A stretch of 64,000 bases of DNA, from the NCBI GenBank assembly GCA_902560075.1, contig CACEKE010000002.1:62001-126000 (forward strand). The letters run 5' to 3'. The notes beneath the pieces were generated by a model. That model was not told the DNA's origin. It did not search any database and worked only from the letters and a program-made list of their open reading frames with translations. This DNA comes from an uncultured Pelagibacteraceae bacterium (GTDB lineage Bacteria; Pseudomonadota; Alphaproteobacteria; Pelagibacterales; Pelagibacteraceae). Below, piece after piece: positions 46,490 through 57,285 of the stretch (positions are counted from its first letter, which is position 1; the number at the start of each line of letters is the position of its first letter). A program made the position numbers and the translations under genes.

Positions 46490-47833
46490 TTAATTACTCA
46501 ATAATGATGACCAGGAAGGGTCTGAACCATCAGTTTCTGTTGGTACCTGTCTCTCATTATAACCAGTTAAATCTATAGACCAAAGTTTTGCTGAAAATCC
46601 TTTACCCTCACTATTAGATTTTGTTTCTCTATAAAAAATTAGTACTCTTCCATTTGGAGACCATGATGGTGCTTCTTGATAATAATTTTCAGTTAGCAAT
46701 CTTTCTCCACTGCCGTCAGTTCTCATAACACCAATATAAAATTTACCTTTATGTAATTTTGTAAATGCTATTAGGTCACCTCTAGGAGACCAAACTGGAG
46801 TTCCATATAAACCTTTTCCAAATGAAATTCTTTTAACATTAGAGCCATCACTTTTCATAACATATATTTGTTGAAATCCACTTCTATCAGAATTAAATGT
46901 AATAAATTTTCCATCTGGTGAATAAGATGGAGACGTATCTATTGATGGATGATTAGTAATTCTGTTTACGATACGATTTTCCAAATTCATTGTATAAATA
47001 TCGGAATTGCCATCTTTAGCAAAACTCATGATTATTTTTTTTCCATCAGGAGAAAATCTTGGAGCAAATGTCATTCCTGGAAAATCTCCGACCACTTCCT
47101 GTATCCCAGTTTCTATATCCAATAAATAAACTCTAGGTAAATTTTTAAAATAAGATAAGTATGTAACCATTTGGTTTGTGGGATTAAATCTAGGAGTTAG
47201 AACTAACTCGTTTCCTAACGTTAAATATTTAGTATTAACACTATCTTGATCCATAATAGCAAGTTTCTTGATTCTTTTTGTTTTTGGACCCTGTTCAGCA
47301 ACATAAATTATTCTTGTATCAAAATAACCCTTTTCACCAGTTAGTCTCTCATAAATTTTGTCTGATATAATATGACCAACTCTTCTCCAGTTTTCTGGCA
47401 CAGTTGTAAAAGCTAGCGCCATAAGTTCTTTAGCAGCAAGCACATCCCATAATCTGAACTCTACTCTTAATTTCTCATCTACAAATTTTACCTGTCCAGT
47501 TATAAGTGCTTGGGCTTTAATTAATTTCCAATCTTCAAATCTCGGTTTTAAATGTGCCACATCAGGATTTTGTAAAAAAGCATTTTTTTCTAAAGGATTA
47601 AATAACCCAGTTCTTCTTAAATTGTTTTCAACAACTTCAGATATTTTCTCTCCTAATTTACTAATATTTGTTTCATTTTTGAGCTCTTGTTTGGTATCAC
47701 TGTCTGAAAATAGAGGAGAAACAGCAATTGGAAGTGGATTTAGATTTCCTCTAGTAATATCTACTTCTATTAGAGAATATGCATTGTTTATATTAAGTAA
47801 AAAAAATAAAATAAAGAATAGATTTTTTTTCAT
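46490..47833 (-). CDS. tolB: Tol-Pal system protein TolB (start [11 protein letters not shown] at 47833; ORF track extends to 47884)
   Basis: Signal peptide, WD40-like beta-propeller repeats ([22 protein letters not shown]). Confidence 0.94.
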   Translation of the reverse strand: MKKNLFFILFFLLNINNAYSLIEVDITRGNLNPLPIAVSPLFSDSDTKQELKNETNISKLGEKISEVVENNLRRTGLFNPLEKNAFLQNPDVAHLKPRFEDWKLIKAQALITGQVKFVDEKLRVEFRLWDVLAAKELMALAFTTVPENWRRVGHIISDKIYERLTGEKGYFDTRIIYVAEQGPKTKRIKKLAIMDQDSVNTKYLTLGNELVLTPRFNPTNQMVTYLSYFKNLPRVYLLDIETGIQEVVGDFPGMTFAPRFSPDGKKIIMSFAKDGNSDIYTMNLENRIVNRITNHPSIDTSPSYSPDGKFITFNSDRSGFQQIYVMKSDGSNVKRISFGKGLYGTPVWSPRGDLIAFTKLHKGKFYIGVMRTDGSGERLLTENYYQEAPSWSPNGRVLIFYRETKSNSEGKGFSAKLWSIDLTGYNERQVPTETDGSDPSWSSLLSN

Positions 47834-48639
47834 CACCCCTCTAACATTTCTCTTGCATCGAAATTTAATTGTAAATCCTTCCATCTTTCATATCCAGTAG
47901 ATGGAACTCTCAAAGGTTGGCATAGCTGAATTGCTCTTAAAGCGCTTTCTGCGAGTACCTTATAAAAATTTTGACCAGGTTTATTCATTCTTGCATGATC
48001 TAGTATTTCAGAATCAATTATTGTGCCATCTGGTTCTAATTTCAATTTAATTCTTACCATTAAATTTTCGTTGTAAGGTAGTCCCAAAGGTATACTCCAG
48101 CAACCAAATATTTGGGCTTTTAATGCATCTTCTTCACTTAAAGTTAATCCTACATTATTTAATGATTTATCTTGAGATTGAGTAATTTTATTAGACTTTA
48201 CATTGGTTTCAGCTAAATTTTCTTTAGACTTATCAATTAATGCTGCAATATTTGTGGGATCAAAGATTTCTTTTTTTTCGAATTCGGATACTTGTTTCAC
48301 TTTTGTGTCTTCTACTTCAGGATTTTGCTTATCATCTATTTGTTTAATTTTTTCAACCTTTTGGTCTGGCATTGGAATTGCTTCAGGTTTGATTTTTTTA
48401 ATTTTTTTTGGAGGTGCTTGCTCTGATACAAGTTTTTTTTCTTCCTCTTTGATTTTCTCAATTATTTTTTTTGCTTTAGGTGCAAAAGGAATATTTGTCT
48501 TCTCAGAAATTTGAATTAGCTCGACAGATATTAATGGAGGCAAATCTAAAGGTTTTTTAGCGACAAAAGGTAAACTCACAATCGTTAAAATTATTATTAA
48601 CGCATGAAAAGCTGATGATAATAGAATACTTTTAGACAC
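47833..48639 (-). CDS. tolA: TolA-like protein
   Basis: N-terminal TM, Lys/Glu-rich linker, C-terminal TonB/TolA-like domain; between tolR and tolB. Confidence 0.83.
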   Translation of the reverse strand: MSKSILLSSAFHALIIILTIVSLPFVAKKPLDLPPLISVELIQISEKTNIPFAPKAKKIIEKIKEEEKKLVSEQAPPKKIKKIKPEAIPMPDQKVEKIKQIDDKQNPEVEDTKVKQVSEFEKKEIFDPTNIAALIDKSKENLAETNVKSNKITQSQDKSLNNVGLTLSEEDALKAQIFGCWSIPLGLPYNENLMVRIKLKLEPDGTIIDSEILDHARMNKPGQNFYKVLAESALRAIQLCQPLRVPSTGYERWKDLQLNFDAREMLEG

Positions 48640-48640
48640 A

Positions 48641-49057
48641 TTAACGCTCTTTATAAGGCTCGGATATTAGAGCAACTTTTGTAAAACCAGATCCGGAAAG
48701 CATGCCCATAATTTCAAGAACACGACCATAATTAATTGTTTTATCTCCTCTCACATAAATTCTAGTATCCGTTCTGTTTTTTGAAACTGCAAGAATTTTA
48801 TCTATTATATTATCATATTCAACTTTTGACTCTTGGATATAGATTTCTCCTTTAGAATTAATGGTAAGTGTTAGTGGCTCTTGTTCTTCAGGCAATGTGT
48901 CTGCTGAACTTTCTGGCAAATCAACTTGAACACCAACTGTTAGAAGAGGAGCTGTAACCATAAAAATTATCAATAAGACTAACATTACATCAACAAACGG
49001 TGTAACATTAATTTCACTCATTGGTTCTCTTGATGATCGTTTAAGATTAAAAGCCAT
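48641..49057 (-). CDS. tolR: TolR/ExbD family protein
   Basis: SEINVTPFVDVMLVLLIIFMVTAPLL. Confidence 0.93.
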   Translation of the reverse strand: MAFNLKRSSREPMSEINVTPFVDVMLVLLIIFMVTAPLLTVGVQVDLPESSADTLPEEQEPLTLTINSKGEIYIQESKVEYDNIIDKILAVSKNRTDTRIYVRGDKTINYGRVLEIMGMLSGSGFTKVALISEPYKER

Positions 49058-49729
49058 TTAAATTATAGATATAAATCTTTTTGAAAAATTTTCCAATTTT
49101 TGAAAATATTTTTTAGAGTCATTGCTAAATTTATTATATGCGATAACTGCTGGTATGGCTGCTAATAAACCAAGAGCAGTCGCAAACAATGCTTCCGCTA
49201 TACCTGGTGCAACAATAGCTAAACTGGTATTTCTTGAAATTGCTATTGATTGAAATGAATTCATTATTCCCCATACAGTTCCAAATAATCCAATAAAGGG
49301 GGCTGTAGATCCAACAGTTGCTAAAAAAGTATAATTTTTCTCTATAATGTTCATTTGCTTTTCTATATTTGATTGAAGTGTACTTCCTAATCTCTCAGAT
49401 AAATTTGACTTAGATCGTGTTTTAATTACAGATTGCATTGTTACTCTGAAAACTTTTGCCATTGGGTCGTCTATGTTAGCCGGTAGATTGTTAAAAAATG
49501 TTTCTGCCGATTTCGATTTCCAAAATTTTTCCTCAAATTCATCAGAGGTCTTATTTATTTTTTTAAATAATTTATATTTGTCAAAAATAATTGCCCAAGA
49601 ATAAACTGATGCTGCAATTAAAATAATTATTACTGATTTAACTATGATATCTGCTCTTAAAAATAATTGAACTATTGAAAAATCTGTACTTGTTAAACCA
49701 ACGGCTTGTGATGCAATATCTGCTTCCAT
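49058..49729 (-). CDS. tolQ: TolQ/ExbB family proton channel protein
   Basis: TVGSTAPFIGLFGTVWGIMNSF, VAPGIAEALFATALGLLAAIPAVIAYN. Confidence 0.94.
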   Translation of the reverse strand: MEADIASQAVGLTSTDFSIVQLFLRADIIVKSVIIILIAASVYSWAIIFDKYKLFKKINKTSDEFEEKFWKSKSAETFFNNLPANIDDPMAKVFRVTMQSVIKTRSKSNLSERLGSTLQSNIEKQMNIIEKNYTFLATVGSTAPFIGLFGTVWGIMNSFQSIAISRNTSLAIVAPGIAEALFATALGLLAAIPAVIAYNKFSNDSKKYFQKLENFSKRFISII

Positions 49730-49783
49730 AAAACTTTATTCACACTAAATTGTGTCATCAATTTGACTTTAGTAATATAGGTA

Positions 49784-50275
49784 TTAATTACTTAAATGTG
49801 TATTATTAAAAAAACTAGCTATCAAAATTGCATCTGCTTTATTATTATCCTTTTTTTTTGATAGTTTAGAGGATATTTGAGGAAAAATTTCTATTGCTTT
49901 AGTTCTACTTGCCTCTTTTTCTGTCTTAATCAGATTAAAATATTTCTTCCATTTCGCAGGTCGAACAAAATACATTGGTAGTTGCATTGCAGAACAAATT
50001 CCCTTAATCACACCAAATGATTGACCAAAATTAAACATACTGGTCACACCTTGTCCAGGCATTGCAGATACCTGTTCTATAACAACAATAATTTTTTTTT
50101 TATCTATATTTTTGATTTTTAAATTTATTTCGTTATAGATTTGGGAGCCATTCACTTGTTTTTTATTTTTTTTGCCGTCTGCCATAAATGGCATATCAAT
50201 TACATCTATCACACTCCCATTCTCAAAAAAACAGATTGCACCTGAAATACCTGGGTCAATACTTATTATATACAT
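49784..50275 (-). CDS. RuvC-like Holliday junction resolvase (phage/MOC1-type subfamily)
   Basis: IISIDPGISGAICFF, VIEQVSAMPGQGVTSMFNFGQSFGVIKG, RPAKWKKYF, KKDNNKADAILIASF. Confidence 0.8.
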   Translation of the reverse strand: MYIISIDPGISGAICFFENGSVIDVIDMPFMADGKKNKKQVNGSQIYNEINLKIKNIDKKKIIVVIEQVSAMPGQGVTSMFNFGQSFGVIKGICSAMQLPMYFVRPAKWKKYFNLIKTEKEASRTKAIEIFPQISSKLSKKKDNNKADAILIASFFNNTHLSN

Positions 50276-50278
50276 CTT

Positions 50279-51001
50279 CTAATCTATAAATTTTAAATTT
50301 GTATAAACATTTTGAACGTCTTCGTTATCCTCTAAACTATTTATAAAATCATATAAATTTTGTTTTTCGTCTTCCTTAGGAATAACTAAATTAATTGGTA
50401 TCCATTCAATTTTTGTTGATATAAAATTTTTGATTTCAATTTCCAATTTTTTTTTAACATTATAAATTTCATTTTTTTCACAATGAATTTCATAAATATC
50501 ATCTTTAATTAATAAATCATCAATTCCTAAATCTATTACATAATTGTATAAGACATCTTCTTTGATCTCATTGATATCAAGCTTAATAACTCCGATTTGT
50601 TTGAAATTATGAGAAGCAGATCCTTGTGAGCCTAAGGATCCACCATTTTTTTGAAAAAGTGTTCTAATATTAGAAGCTGTTCTATTTTTGTTGTCCGTCA
50701 AAGCCTCAACTATACATGCTACATTATTAGGACCGAAGCCCTCATATCGTAAATGTTCGAAATTATGGTCTTTTGATAATTTTGATTTATCTATTGCTCT
50801 CTCTATATTATCTTTGGGCATATTAGCAGATCTAGCAGATTGAATTGCTGATCTTAATCTGGAATTTGTGTTTGGATCTTTATCCCCTAGTTTTGCAGCT
50901 ACTGTAATTTCTTTTGATAGTTTTGAAAATATTTTAGATCTAGTTTTATCAACTCTATCCTTTTTATGTTTTATACCTGCCCAATGAGAATGTCCCGCCA
51001 T
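50279..51001 (-). CDS. yebC: YebC/PmpR family transcription/translation factor
   Basis: MAGHSHWAGIKHKKDRVDKTRSKIFSKLSKEI. Confidence 0.95.
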   Translation of the reverse strand: MAGHSHWAGIKHKKDRVDKTRSKIFSKLSKEITVAAKLGDKDPNTNSRLRSAIQSARSANMPKDNIERAIDKSKLSKDHNFEHLRYEGFGPNNVACIVEALTDNKNRTASNIRTLFQKNGGSLGSQGSASHNFKQIGVIKLDINEIKEDVLYNYVIDLGIDDLLIKDDIYEIHCEKNEIYNVKKKLEIEIKNFISTKIEWIPINLVIPKEDEKQNLYDFINSLEDNEDVQNVYTNLKFID

Positions 51002-51009
51002 TAAATTTC

Positions 51010-51807
51010 TTATTTGTGCTCCCCGCTAAAAATAAAACTCTCAGCTTTTTTTGCTAATCCACTATTATCGTCAGCATCTACGATAACTCCACATAGAGAA
51101 GCATTTCCATTCGATGGAAAGTTTTTATCTGTAGTTTTTCTTAAAAATCTATTTAAAGATATTTCTTTATTCATGCCTATTACAGAATTATAATCTCCAC
51201 ACATGCCTGCATCTGTTTGATAAGCTGTTCCTTTAACTAATATTCTACAATCATTAGTTGGAACATGTGTATGAGTACCAACAACTAAAGTCGCTTTACC
51301 ATCAAAAAAATGTCCTATTGCCATTTTTTCACTTGTGATTTCACCATGAAAATCGACTAACAAAAAATCATAGTCGGCTTTTAATTTTTTATTATCTAAA
51401 AAATTTTTTGAAACATCAAAAACGTTTTCACACTTTTTCATGAAAACATTTCCCATCAAATTAAGAACACCAACTTTGAAACCTCTTTTTGAATTAAAAA
51501 TGTTAAAACCTTTACCAGGTAGATCTCCAGTGAGGTTTAAAGGTCTGAGTAATCTTTTCTCATTTTTAATAAAATCATAAGTCTCTTTTTGATCCCAGAT
51601 GTGATTTCCAGTTGTTATAACATCAACACCTGATGATAATAATTCACTCATAATGTTTTCGGTTATACCTACTCCGCTATCAAAGGAATTTTCACCATTA
51701 ACAACTACAAAATCAATTTTTTTTTTTATAATTATTTCTGGTAAATTTTTCTTTAATTTATCGCAACCGGGAAAGCCAACTATATCACCTAAAAATAAAA
51801 ATTTCAT
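51010..51807 (-). CDS. YmdB-type metallophosphoesterase
   Basis: FLGDIVGFPGCD, NGENSFDSGVGIT, TTGNHIWDQKE, VGTHTHVPTND. Confidence 0.88.
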   Translation of the reverse strand: MKFLFLGDIVGFPGCDKLKKNLPEIIIKKKIDFVVVNGENSFDSGVGITENIMSELLSSGVDVITTGNHIWDQKETYDFIKNEKRLLRPLNLTGDLPGKGFNIFNSKRGFKVGVLNLMGNVFMKKCENVFDVSKNFLDNKKLKADYDFLLVDFHGEITSEKMAIGHFFDGKATLVVGTHTHVPTNDCRILVKGTAYQTDAGMCGDYNSVIGMNKEISLNRFLRKTTDKNFPSNGNASLCGVIVDADDNSGLAKKAESFIFSGEHK

Positions 51808-52346
51808 TTGTAAAATTTATTTTCTGTAATAACTAGATCTAGTTTTTTGTCAAAATTATTAATCGGAATTTTATTAACTTTTTGAAAAGAGAAAGCAAAG
51901 CCGATTGATTTAAAAAGCTTTTTTTTTTCTAATTTGGCTAAATATCTGTCGTAATATCCTCCACCGTATCCAATCCTATACAGTTTGTCGTCAAAAGCTA
52001 CTAGAGGAACAAATAAAATATTAGGTAATAGAATTTTACTCTTAAAAGGTTCTGGTATCCCATATTTATTAATTTTCATTGGAAATTTAAATGAATATTT
52101 ATAAAACTCCATATCATTATTATTTTTAATTACTGGGAGGCTTATTTTAATTTTTTCATTCTCGAGTTTTTTAAGTATATTTAAGCAGTCTATTTCATAA
52201 TTTACCGGAATATAACCACCAATAACTGGTTTTACACTATTATTAAAAATAAAGTCTTTAATAATATTAAAACTAATTTTTTTTAAAGGATCAAACTTTT
52301 TTTTTCTTATATTTAAAATTTTATTTCTAATATCTGATTTTTTCAC
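51804..52346 (-). CDS. 5-formyltetrahydrofolate cyclo-ligase
   Basis: VPLVAFDDKLYRIGYGGGYYDRYL. Confidence 0.9.
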   Translation of the reverse strand: MKKSDIRNKILNIRKKKFDPLKKISFNIIKDFIFNNSVKPVIGGYIPVNYEIDCLNILKKLENEKIKISLPVIKNNNDMEFYKYSFKFPMKINKYGIPEPFKSKILLPNILFVPLVAFDDKLYRIGYGGGYYDRYLAKLEKKKLFKSIGFAFSFQKVNKIPINNFDKKLDLVITENKFYK

Positions 52347-52348
52347 TT

Positions 52349-52798
52349 TTATCTATCTAATGATGAATTGACATCAATTTTCTTAATAAAATTTTCTAAT
52401 TTGTTTGTAGTGTCTTCAATAATAGAGTTATAATTATTTTTATTTTTTTCAATTTCAATTTCTAATTCTTTTTGTTTTTCGTTTAATAAATGTATTTGAA
52501 TATCTTTATTTTTTTTAAAATCATAAACTAATGATTTTAGTTCTTTAAATTTATTTTTTATTTCATCGATTTCTTTTTTTTTTTCATTTATTCTTTTTTT
52601 AGTTTCATAATACTCATCTAGAACAGTTATAGAGGTTATTAATAACAATTTGTTCTCACCTATGTTTCCAAGAGTAGTTTTCAATTTATTAAATTTATTG
52701 TTTAATATGTTTGATAGCTCATCAAGATGTTCTTCTTGTCCATCCTCGCAAGACAATAAAAAATCTTTACCATTGAAGTTTATGTTTACATTTGCCAT
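52349..52798 (-). CDS. zapA: Cell division protein ZapA
   Basis: NVNINFNGKDFLLSCEDGQEEHLDELSNILN followed by coiled coil; next to 5-FCL. Confidence 0.83.
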   Translation of the reverse strand: MANVNINFNGKDFLLSCEDGQEEHLDELSNILNNKFNKLKTTLGNIGENKLLLITSITVLDEYYETKKRINEKKKEIDEIKNKFKELKSLVYDFKKNKDIQIHLLNEKQKELEIEIEKNKNNYNSIIEDTTNKLENFIKKIDVNSSLDR

Positions 52799-53109
52799 TT
52801 ATCTATTTCATCAATTAGAATATCCGTTTCCTGATTTAATTCATCAATTTTCTCCTCGAATTTCTTTTCTTTTTTACTTTCTTCTTTTCGCTGTTTATTA
52901 AAATAATCTAATTTAACCTTTAATTGTTCGTACTCATTTTTCATAAAATTATATTTTTTCACTAATTCTGTTTTTTCAATTTCTAATTGATTTTTTTTGT
53001 TTTCTAACAGTTTAATTTCTTTAGAGTTTTTAATAGTTAATATCTCAAAATTTTTCAATTTTTCTAAAGTGTCTAGTAATTTTTTTTCTTTCTCATTAAA
53101 GGAATTCAT
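52786..53109 (-). CDS. Coiled-coil protein overlapping zapA, possible ZauP-like partner
   Basis: 107 aa Glu/Lys-rich coiled coil; 13-nt overlap with zapA. Confidence 0.55.
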   Translation of the reverse strand: MNSFNEKEKKLLDTLEKLKNFEILTIKNSKEIKLLENKKNQLEIEKTELVKKYNFMKNEYEQLKVKLDYFNKQRKEESKKEKKFEEKIDELNQETDILIDEIDKWQM

Positions 53110-53161
53110 ATATATAACTATATTAATAAATTGAATCGTCTTAGTCTATACAGGATAATTT

Positions 53162-55105
53162 TTGAAAATTGATAACAAAGATTTAGCAAACTCAATCAGA
53201 TTTTTGTCGGTAGATGCCGTACAAAGAGCTAATTCCGGGCATCCAGGTATGCCTATGGGCATGGCAGATGTGGCGACAATTTTATTCAAAAACTTTATTA
53301 AATTTGACCCTGCAAATCCTAGCTGGATTAATAGAGATAGATTTATTTTGTCAGCAGGACATGGCTCAATGCTACTGTATTCGTTATTGTATCTAACGGG
53401 TTATAAAAGCGTCTCTTTAAAGGATATAAAAAATTTTAGACAATTAAATTCTATATGTGCTGGTCATCCAGAGTTTGAGCAAAACAGTGGTATCGAAACA
53501 ACAACAGGTCCCTTAGGACAGGGAATATCAAATGCTGTAGGTTTTGCATTAGCTGAAGAAATTTTGAAAGCTCAATATGGTAAGAAAATAATTAATCATA
53601 AAACTTATGTTTTAGCTGGTGATGGATGTTTGATGGAAGGAATAAGTCATGAAGCGTTAAGTCTTGCAGGCCATTTGAAACTAAAAAATTTAATTTTGTT
53701 ATTTGATAATAATTCAATTTCAATAGATGGACCAACTAGTTTGGCAGTTTCAGACAATTATAAAAAAAGATTTAATAGCTATGGATGGAATTACATTAGT
53801 ATAAATGGTCATAATTTTAAAGAAATAAACAAAGCTTTAAAAATAGCTCAAAATTCAAAAAAACCAATTGCAATCTCATGTAAAACGAAAATTGGATTTG
53901 GTTCTCCAAACAAAAGTGGCAGTGCTTCGGTGCATGGTAGTCCTCTTGGTAAAGAAGAGGTAAAATTAGTTAGAAAAAAATTGAGATGGAAATACGATAG
54001 TTTTGTTATTCCAAATTCAATTATTAGAGAATGGAGAAAAATTGGTAAAAGAAATTCTAGAATATCTAAAAAAGAAGTTAGGAACTTAAAAAGAGTTTAT
54101 AAAGAAAATAACCTATTAAAAAAAAATAATTTTTCAATAATGAAATTCAAAAAGGAATATTTGAAAACTTTAAAACCTTTAGCAACAAGAAAATGCTCTG
54201 AGATGTTTTTAGATATTATTTCAAATTCCAAGTTGTTAATAGGTGGTTCTGCAGATTTATCCGGATCGAATAACACTATGACAAAAAATCATAAAATTAT
54301 TAAGCCTGGCGAATTTATGGGAAACTATATTCATTATGGCGTAAGAGAACATGCTATGTGTGGAATAATGAATGGATTATCTCTACATAGTAATTTAATT
54401 CCTTACGGTGGAACTTTCTTAATTTTTAGTGATTACTGTAAACCATCAATTAGATTAGCTGCGATGATGAAAAAAAGAGTAATTTATGTCTTATCTCATG
54501 ACTCAATAGGTTTAGGTGAAGATGGACCAACGCATCAACCAATAGAACAATTGACTAGTCTAAGGTCAATTCCAAATTTAAATGTATTTAGACCAGCTGA
54601 TTTAATTGAGACATTTGAGTGTTGGGAACTAGCTTTAAAAAATAAATATACTCCAAGCGTCATAGCTTTAACTAGACAAAGTGTTAATCCTGTAAGAACA
54701 AAACTAGAAAAGAAAAATAAATGTTCATTAGGAGCTTATGAAGTTTATAGATCATCAAATCGTATTAAACTTACAATACTATCTTCTGGATCAGAGACTA
54801 GTTTAGCTTGTGAGGTTAGTCATAAATTAGCCACAGAAAATATTTACTCAAAAGTTATATCGATGCCTTGCCAAGAAATATTTGACAAACAGAGTGAAAA
54901 ATATAAGAAAAAAATATTAAAAGAGACTCCTTTGGTGGTTTCTATTGAAGCATCTGAAAGTGCTTTTTGGAAAAAATACACAAGTAATAATGGATTAAAT
55001 TTTGGAATAAATAGTTTTGGTAAAAGTGCACCTTATAAAAAAATATACGATTATTTTGGCCTAAATTCTAAAGAAATAATTAAGACGATAAAAAAAAGAT
55101 TATGA
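53162..55105 (+). CDS. tkt: Transketolase (TTG start)
   Basis: [51 protein letters not shown]. Confidence 0.95.
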   Translation: MKIDNKDLANSIRFLSVDAVQRANSGHPGMPMGMADVATILFKNFIKFDPANPSWINRDRFILSAGHGSMLLYSLLYLTGYKSVSLKDIKNFRQLNSICAGHPEFEQNSGIETTTGPLGQGISNAVGFALAEEILKAQYGKKIINHKTYVLAGDGCLMEGISHEALSLAGHLKLKNLILLFDNNSISIDGPTSLAVSDNYKKRFNSYGWNYISINGHNFKEINKALKIAQNSKKPIAISCKTKIGFGSPNKSGSASVHGSPLGKEEVKLVRKKLRWKYDSFVIPNSIIREWRKIGKRNSRISKKEVRNLKRVYKENNLLKKNNFSIMKFKKEYLKTLKPLATRKCSEMFLDIISNSKLLIGGSADLSGSNNTMTKNHKIIKPGEFMGNYIHYGVREHAMCGIMNGLSLHSNLIPYGGTFLIFSDYCKPSIRLAAMMKKRVIYVLSHDSIGLGEDGPTHQPIEQLTSLRSIPNLNVFRPADLIETFECWELALKNKYTPSVIALTRQSVNPVRTKLEKKNKCSLGAYEVYRSSNRIKLTILSSGSETSLACEVSHKLATENIYSKVISMPCQEIFDKQSEKYKKKILKETPLVVSIEASESAFWKKYTSNNGLNFGINSFGKSAPYKKIYDYFGLNSKEIIKTIKKRL

Positions 55106-56112
55106 AAATAAGAATAGGTATAAATGGAATGGGAAGAATAGGTAGAATGATTGCCCGTTCAATTCTAGAATCAAAAAATAAGAACTTAGAGATAAAACAT
55201 ATAAATAATAGAACTAGTGCTGAGCAATGTTCAAAGCTAATTAAATATGATTCAATCCATGGAGAGTTTAAAGCAGATGTTAATTTTAGAAAAGATAGCT
55301 TAATATTAAATAAAAAAAAAATATTCTTCACTCAAGAAACTGATTTAAATAAAATTAATTGGGGAAAATCTAAAGTGGATATTGTTTTTGAGTGTACAGG
55401 AAAATTTAATTCTAAAAAAAAGTTGCTCCCACACTTAAAAAATGGCGCAAAGAAAGTTATAGTTTCGGCGCCATGCAAGAATGCAGATAAAACAGTTGTA
55501 TTTGGTGTGAATGAGGCCCAAATTAATAGTAAAGATAGAATAATATCTGCAGCTTCGTGCACTACAAATTGTTTAGCCCCTGTTGCTCATGTTCTACATA
55601 ACAATTTTAAAATAGAAAAAGGTTTTATGACTACAATACATGCATTCACTTCGGATCAGAGAATTCTTGATAATTCTCATAAAGACCCCAGAAGAGCCCG
55701 AGCTGCAAGTTTATCTATTGTGCCAACATCAACTGGGGCATCAAAGGCCATTGGTGAAATTATACCGTCATTAAAAGGAAAGCTAGAGGGGGTAGCTATG
55801 AGAGTCCCAACACCAAATGTTTCGTTAATTGAATTTATATTTTGCACACAAAAAAAATTAGCTATAGAAACTATAAATTCAGCCTTTAAAAGATTTAGTA
55901 CCAAAAATAAAAAAAAAATTTTAGATATTACTAATGAAGATTTAGTTTCAATTGATTTTAATCATAATCCTGCCTCCGCCATTATAGATGCAAATTTAAC
56001 AAAAGTAATTGGGCAGTATATGGGAAAAATTTCAGCATGGTACGACAATGAATGGGGCTTTTCCAATAGAATGATCGATATAGCTGAATTTATTCATAAA
56101 AAATCTTCATGA
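55102..56112 (+). CDS. gap: Glyceraldehyde-3-phosphate dehydrogenase
   Basis: [33 protein letters not shown]. Confidence 0.96.
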   Translation: MKIRIGINGMGRIGRMIARSILESKNKNLEIKHINNRTSAEQCSKLIKYDSIHGEFKADVNFRKDSLILNKKKIFFTQETDLNKINWGKSKVDIVFECTGKFNSKKKLLPHLKNGAKKVIVSAPCKNADKTVVFGVNEAQINSKDRIISAASCTTNCLAPVAHVLHNNFKIEKGFMTTIHAFTSDQRILDNSHKDPRRARAASLSIVPTSTGASKAIGEIIPSLKGKLEGVAMRVPTPNVSLIEFIFCTQKKLAIETINSAFKRFSTKNKKKILDITNEDLVSIDFNHNPASAIIDANLTKVIGQYMGKISAWYDNEWGFSNRMIDIAEFIHKKSS

Positions 56113-57284
56113 AAAATATAGAAGATCAAGAAAATCTTTCTGGAAAAATAGCATTACTAAGACTTGATTTAAATGTGCCTCTAAAAAATAAAGATATTTT
56201 AGATGAGACAAGAATTGATAAAATTATTCCAGTAATTAATTTTTTACTGAACAGAAAAACAAAAATATTAGTAATATCTCATGTGGGTAGACCAAAAGGT
56301 AAAAAAAATAATGATCTTTCTCTAAAGCCTATTTGTTTAAACATAGAAAAAAAAATAAAAAAAAAAATAAAACTTGTTACTTCTAATTTATATGAAATAA
56401 CAAAAGATAAACTATTTATGCAGGAGGAGGAGATAATTTTTTTAGAAAATATCAGATTTTATCGAGAAGAAGAAATTAACGACTCTAAGTTTGCTAAACA
56501 AATTGCAAGTTTGGGAGATTTTTATGTAAATGATGCTTTTTCATGCTCTCACAGAGATCATGCTTCAGTTTCCAAAATTACAAAATTTTTACCATCATAT
56601 GCTGGATTACAACTGCAGTCTGAAATTAATGCGTTAAAAAAAATAACATCTGATATTGAAAGCCCAATCACTTGCATAATTGGTGGATCTAAAATATCAA
56701 CAAAAATAGGATTAATTAAAAATCTAACAAATAAATTAGATAATTTGGTTTTTGTTGGCGGTATGGCAAATAATATTTTAAATTTTAAAGGTTTTAAAAT
56801 AGGCAAATCTATAAAAGAGGACCATTGTAATAATATAATCGATGATATTTTTATAAACGCTGAGAAAAACTTTTGTAAAATATATTATCCAGAGGATGTG
56901 TGCGTTGGTAAGAATTTTGATAGTCATTCTGAGATTAAAAGTCTTAAAGATATATCGAAAGAGGATATAATTTTAGACATCGGACCAAAAACAGTAGAAA
57001 AAATAAAGAAAATTATAGAAAACAGCAGAACTGTCTTTTGGAACGGGCCTGCTGGTTACTTTGAAAATGAAAATTTTGAGAATGGAAGTTTGCAAATTTG
57101 CAAAATTATTGAAAATAATACAAAAAATAAATCTCTTTATTCTGTTGTTGGTGGTGGTGATACAATTGCTGTAATTAACAAAACAGGAAGTCTAAATAAT
57201 TTTAATTTTGTTTCAACCGCTGGTGGAGCATTTTTAGAATATCTTGAAGGTAAAGAGCTACCTGGTATAAAAGCTTTAAATTAA
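56109..57284 (+). CDS. pgk: Phosphoglycerate kinase
   Basis: LLRLDLNVPLKN, SHVGRPKGK, VVGGGDTIAV. Confidence 0.95.
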   Translation: MKNIEDQENLSGKIALLRLDLNVPLKNKDILDETRIDKIIPVINFLLNRKTKILVISHVGRPKGKKNNDLSLKPICLNIEKKIKKKIKLVTSNLYEITKDKLFMQEEEIIFLENIRFYREEEINDSKFAKQIASLGDFYVNDAFSCSHRDHASVSKITKFLPSYAGLQLQSEINALKKITSDIESPITCIIGGSKISTKIGLIKNLTNKLDNLVFVGGMANNILNFKGFKIGKSIKEDHCNNIIDDIFINAEKNFCKIYYPEDVCVGKNFDSHSEIKSLKDISKEDIILDIGPKTVEKIKKIIENSRTVFWNGPAGYFENENFENGSLQICKIIENNTKNKSLYSVVGGGDTIAVINKTGSLNNFNFVSTAGGAFLEYLEGKELPGIKALN

Positions 57285-57285
57285 A

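Noticed and set aside
46458-46495. Inverted repeat AATTAATCC...GGATTAATT after tolB
   Set aside because: AT-rich, 20-nt loop and overlaps the tolB stop; too likely by chance in this composition to call a terminator.
52340-53165. 6S RNA (ssrS) expected near zapA / 5-FCL
   Set aside because: The zapA stop and 5-FCL start are 3 nt apart and only 52 nt lie before tkt, so there is no room for a 6S RNA here.
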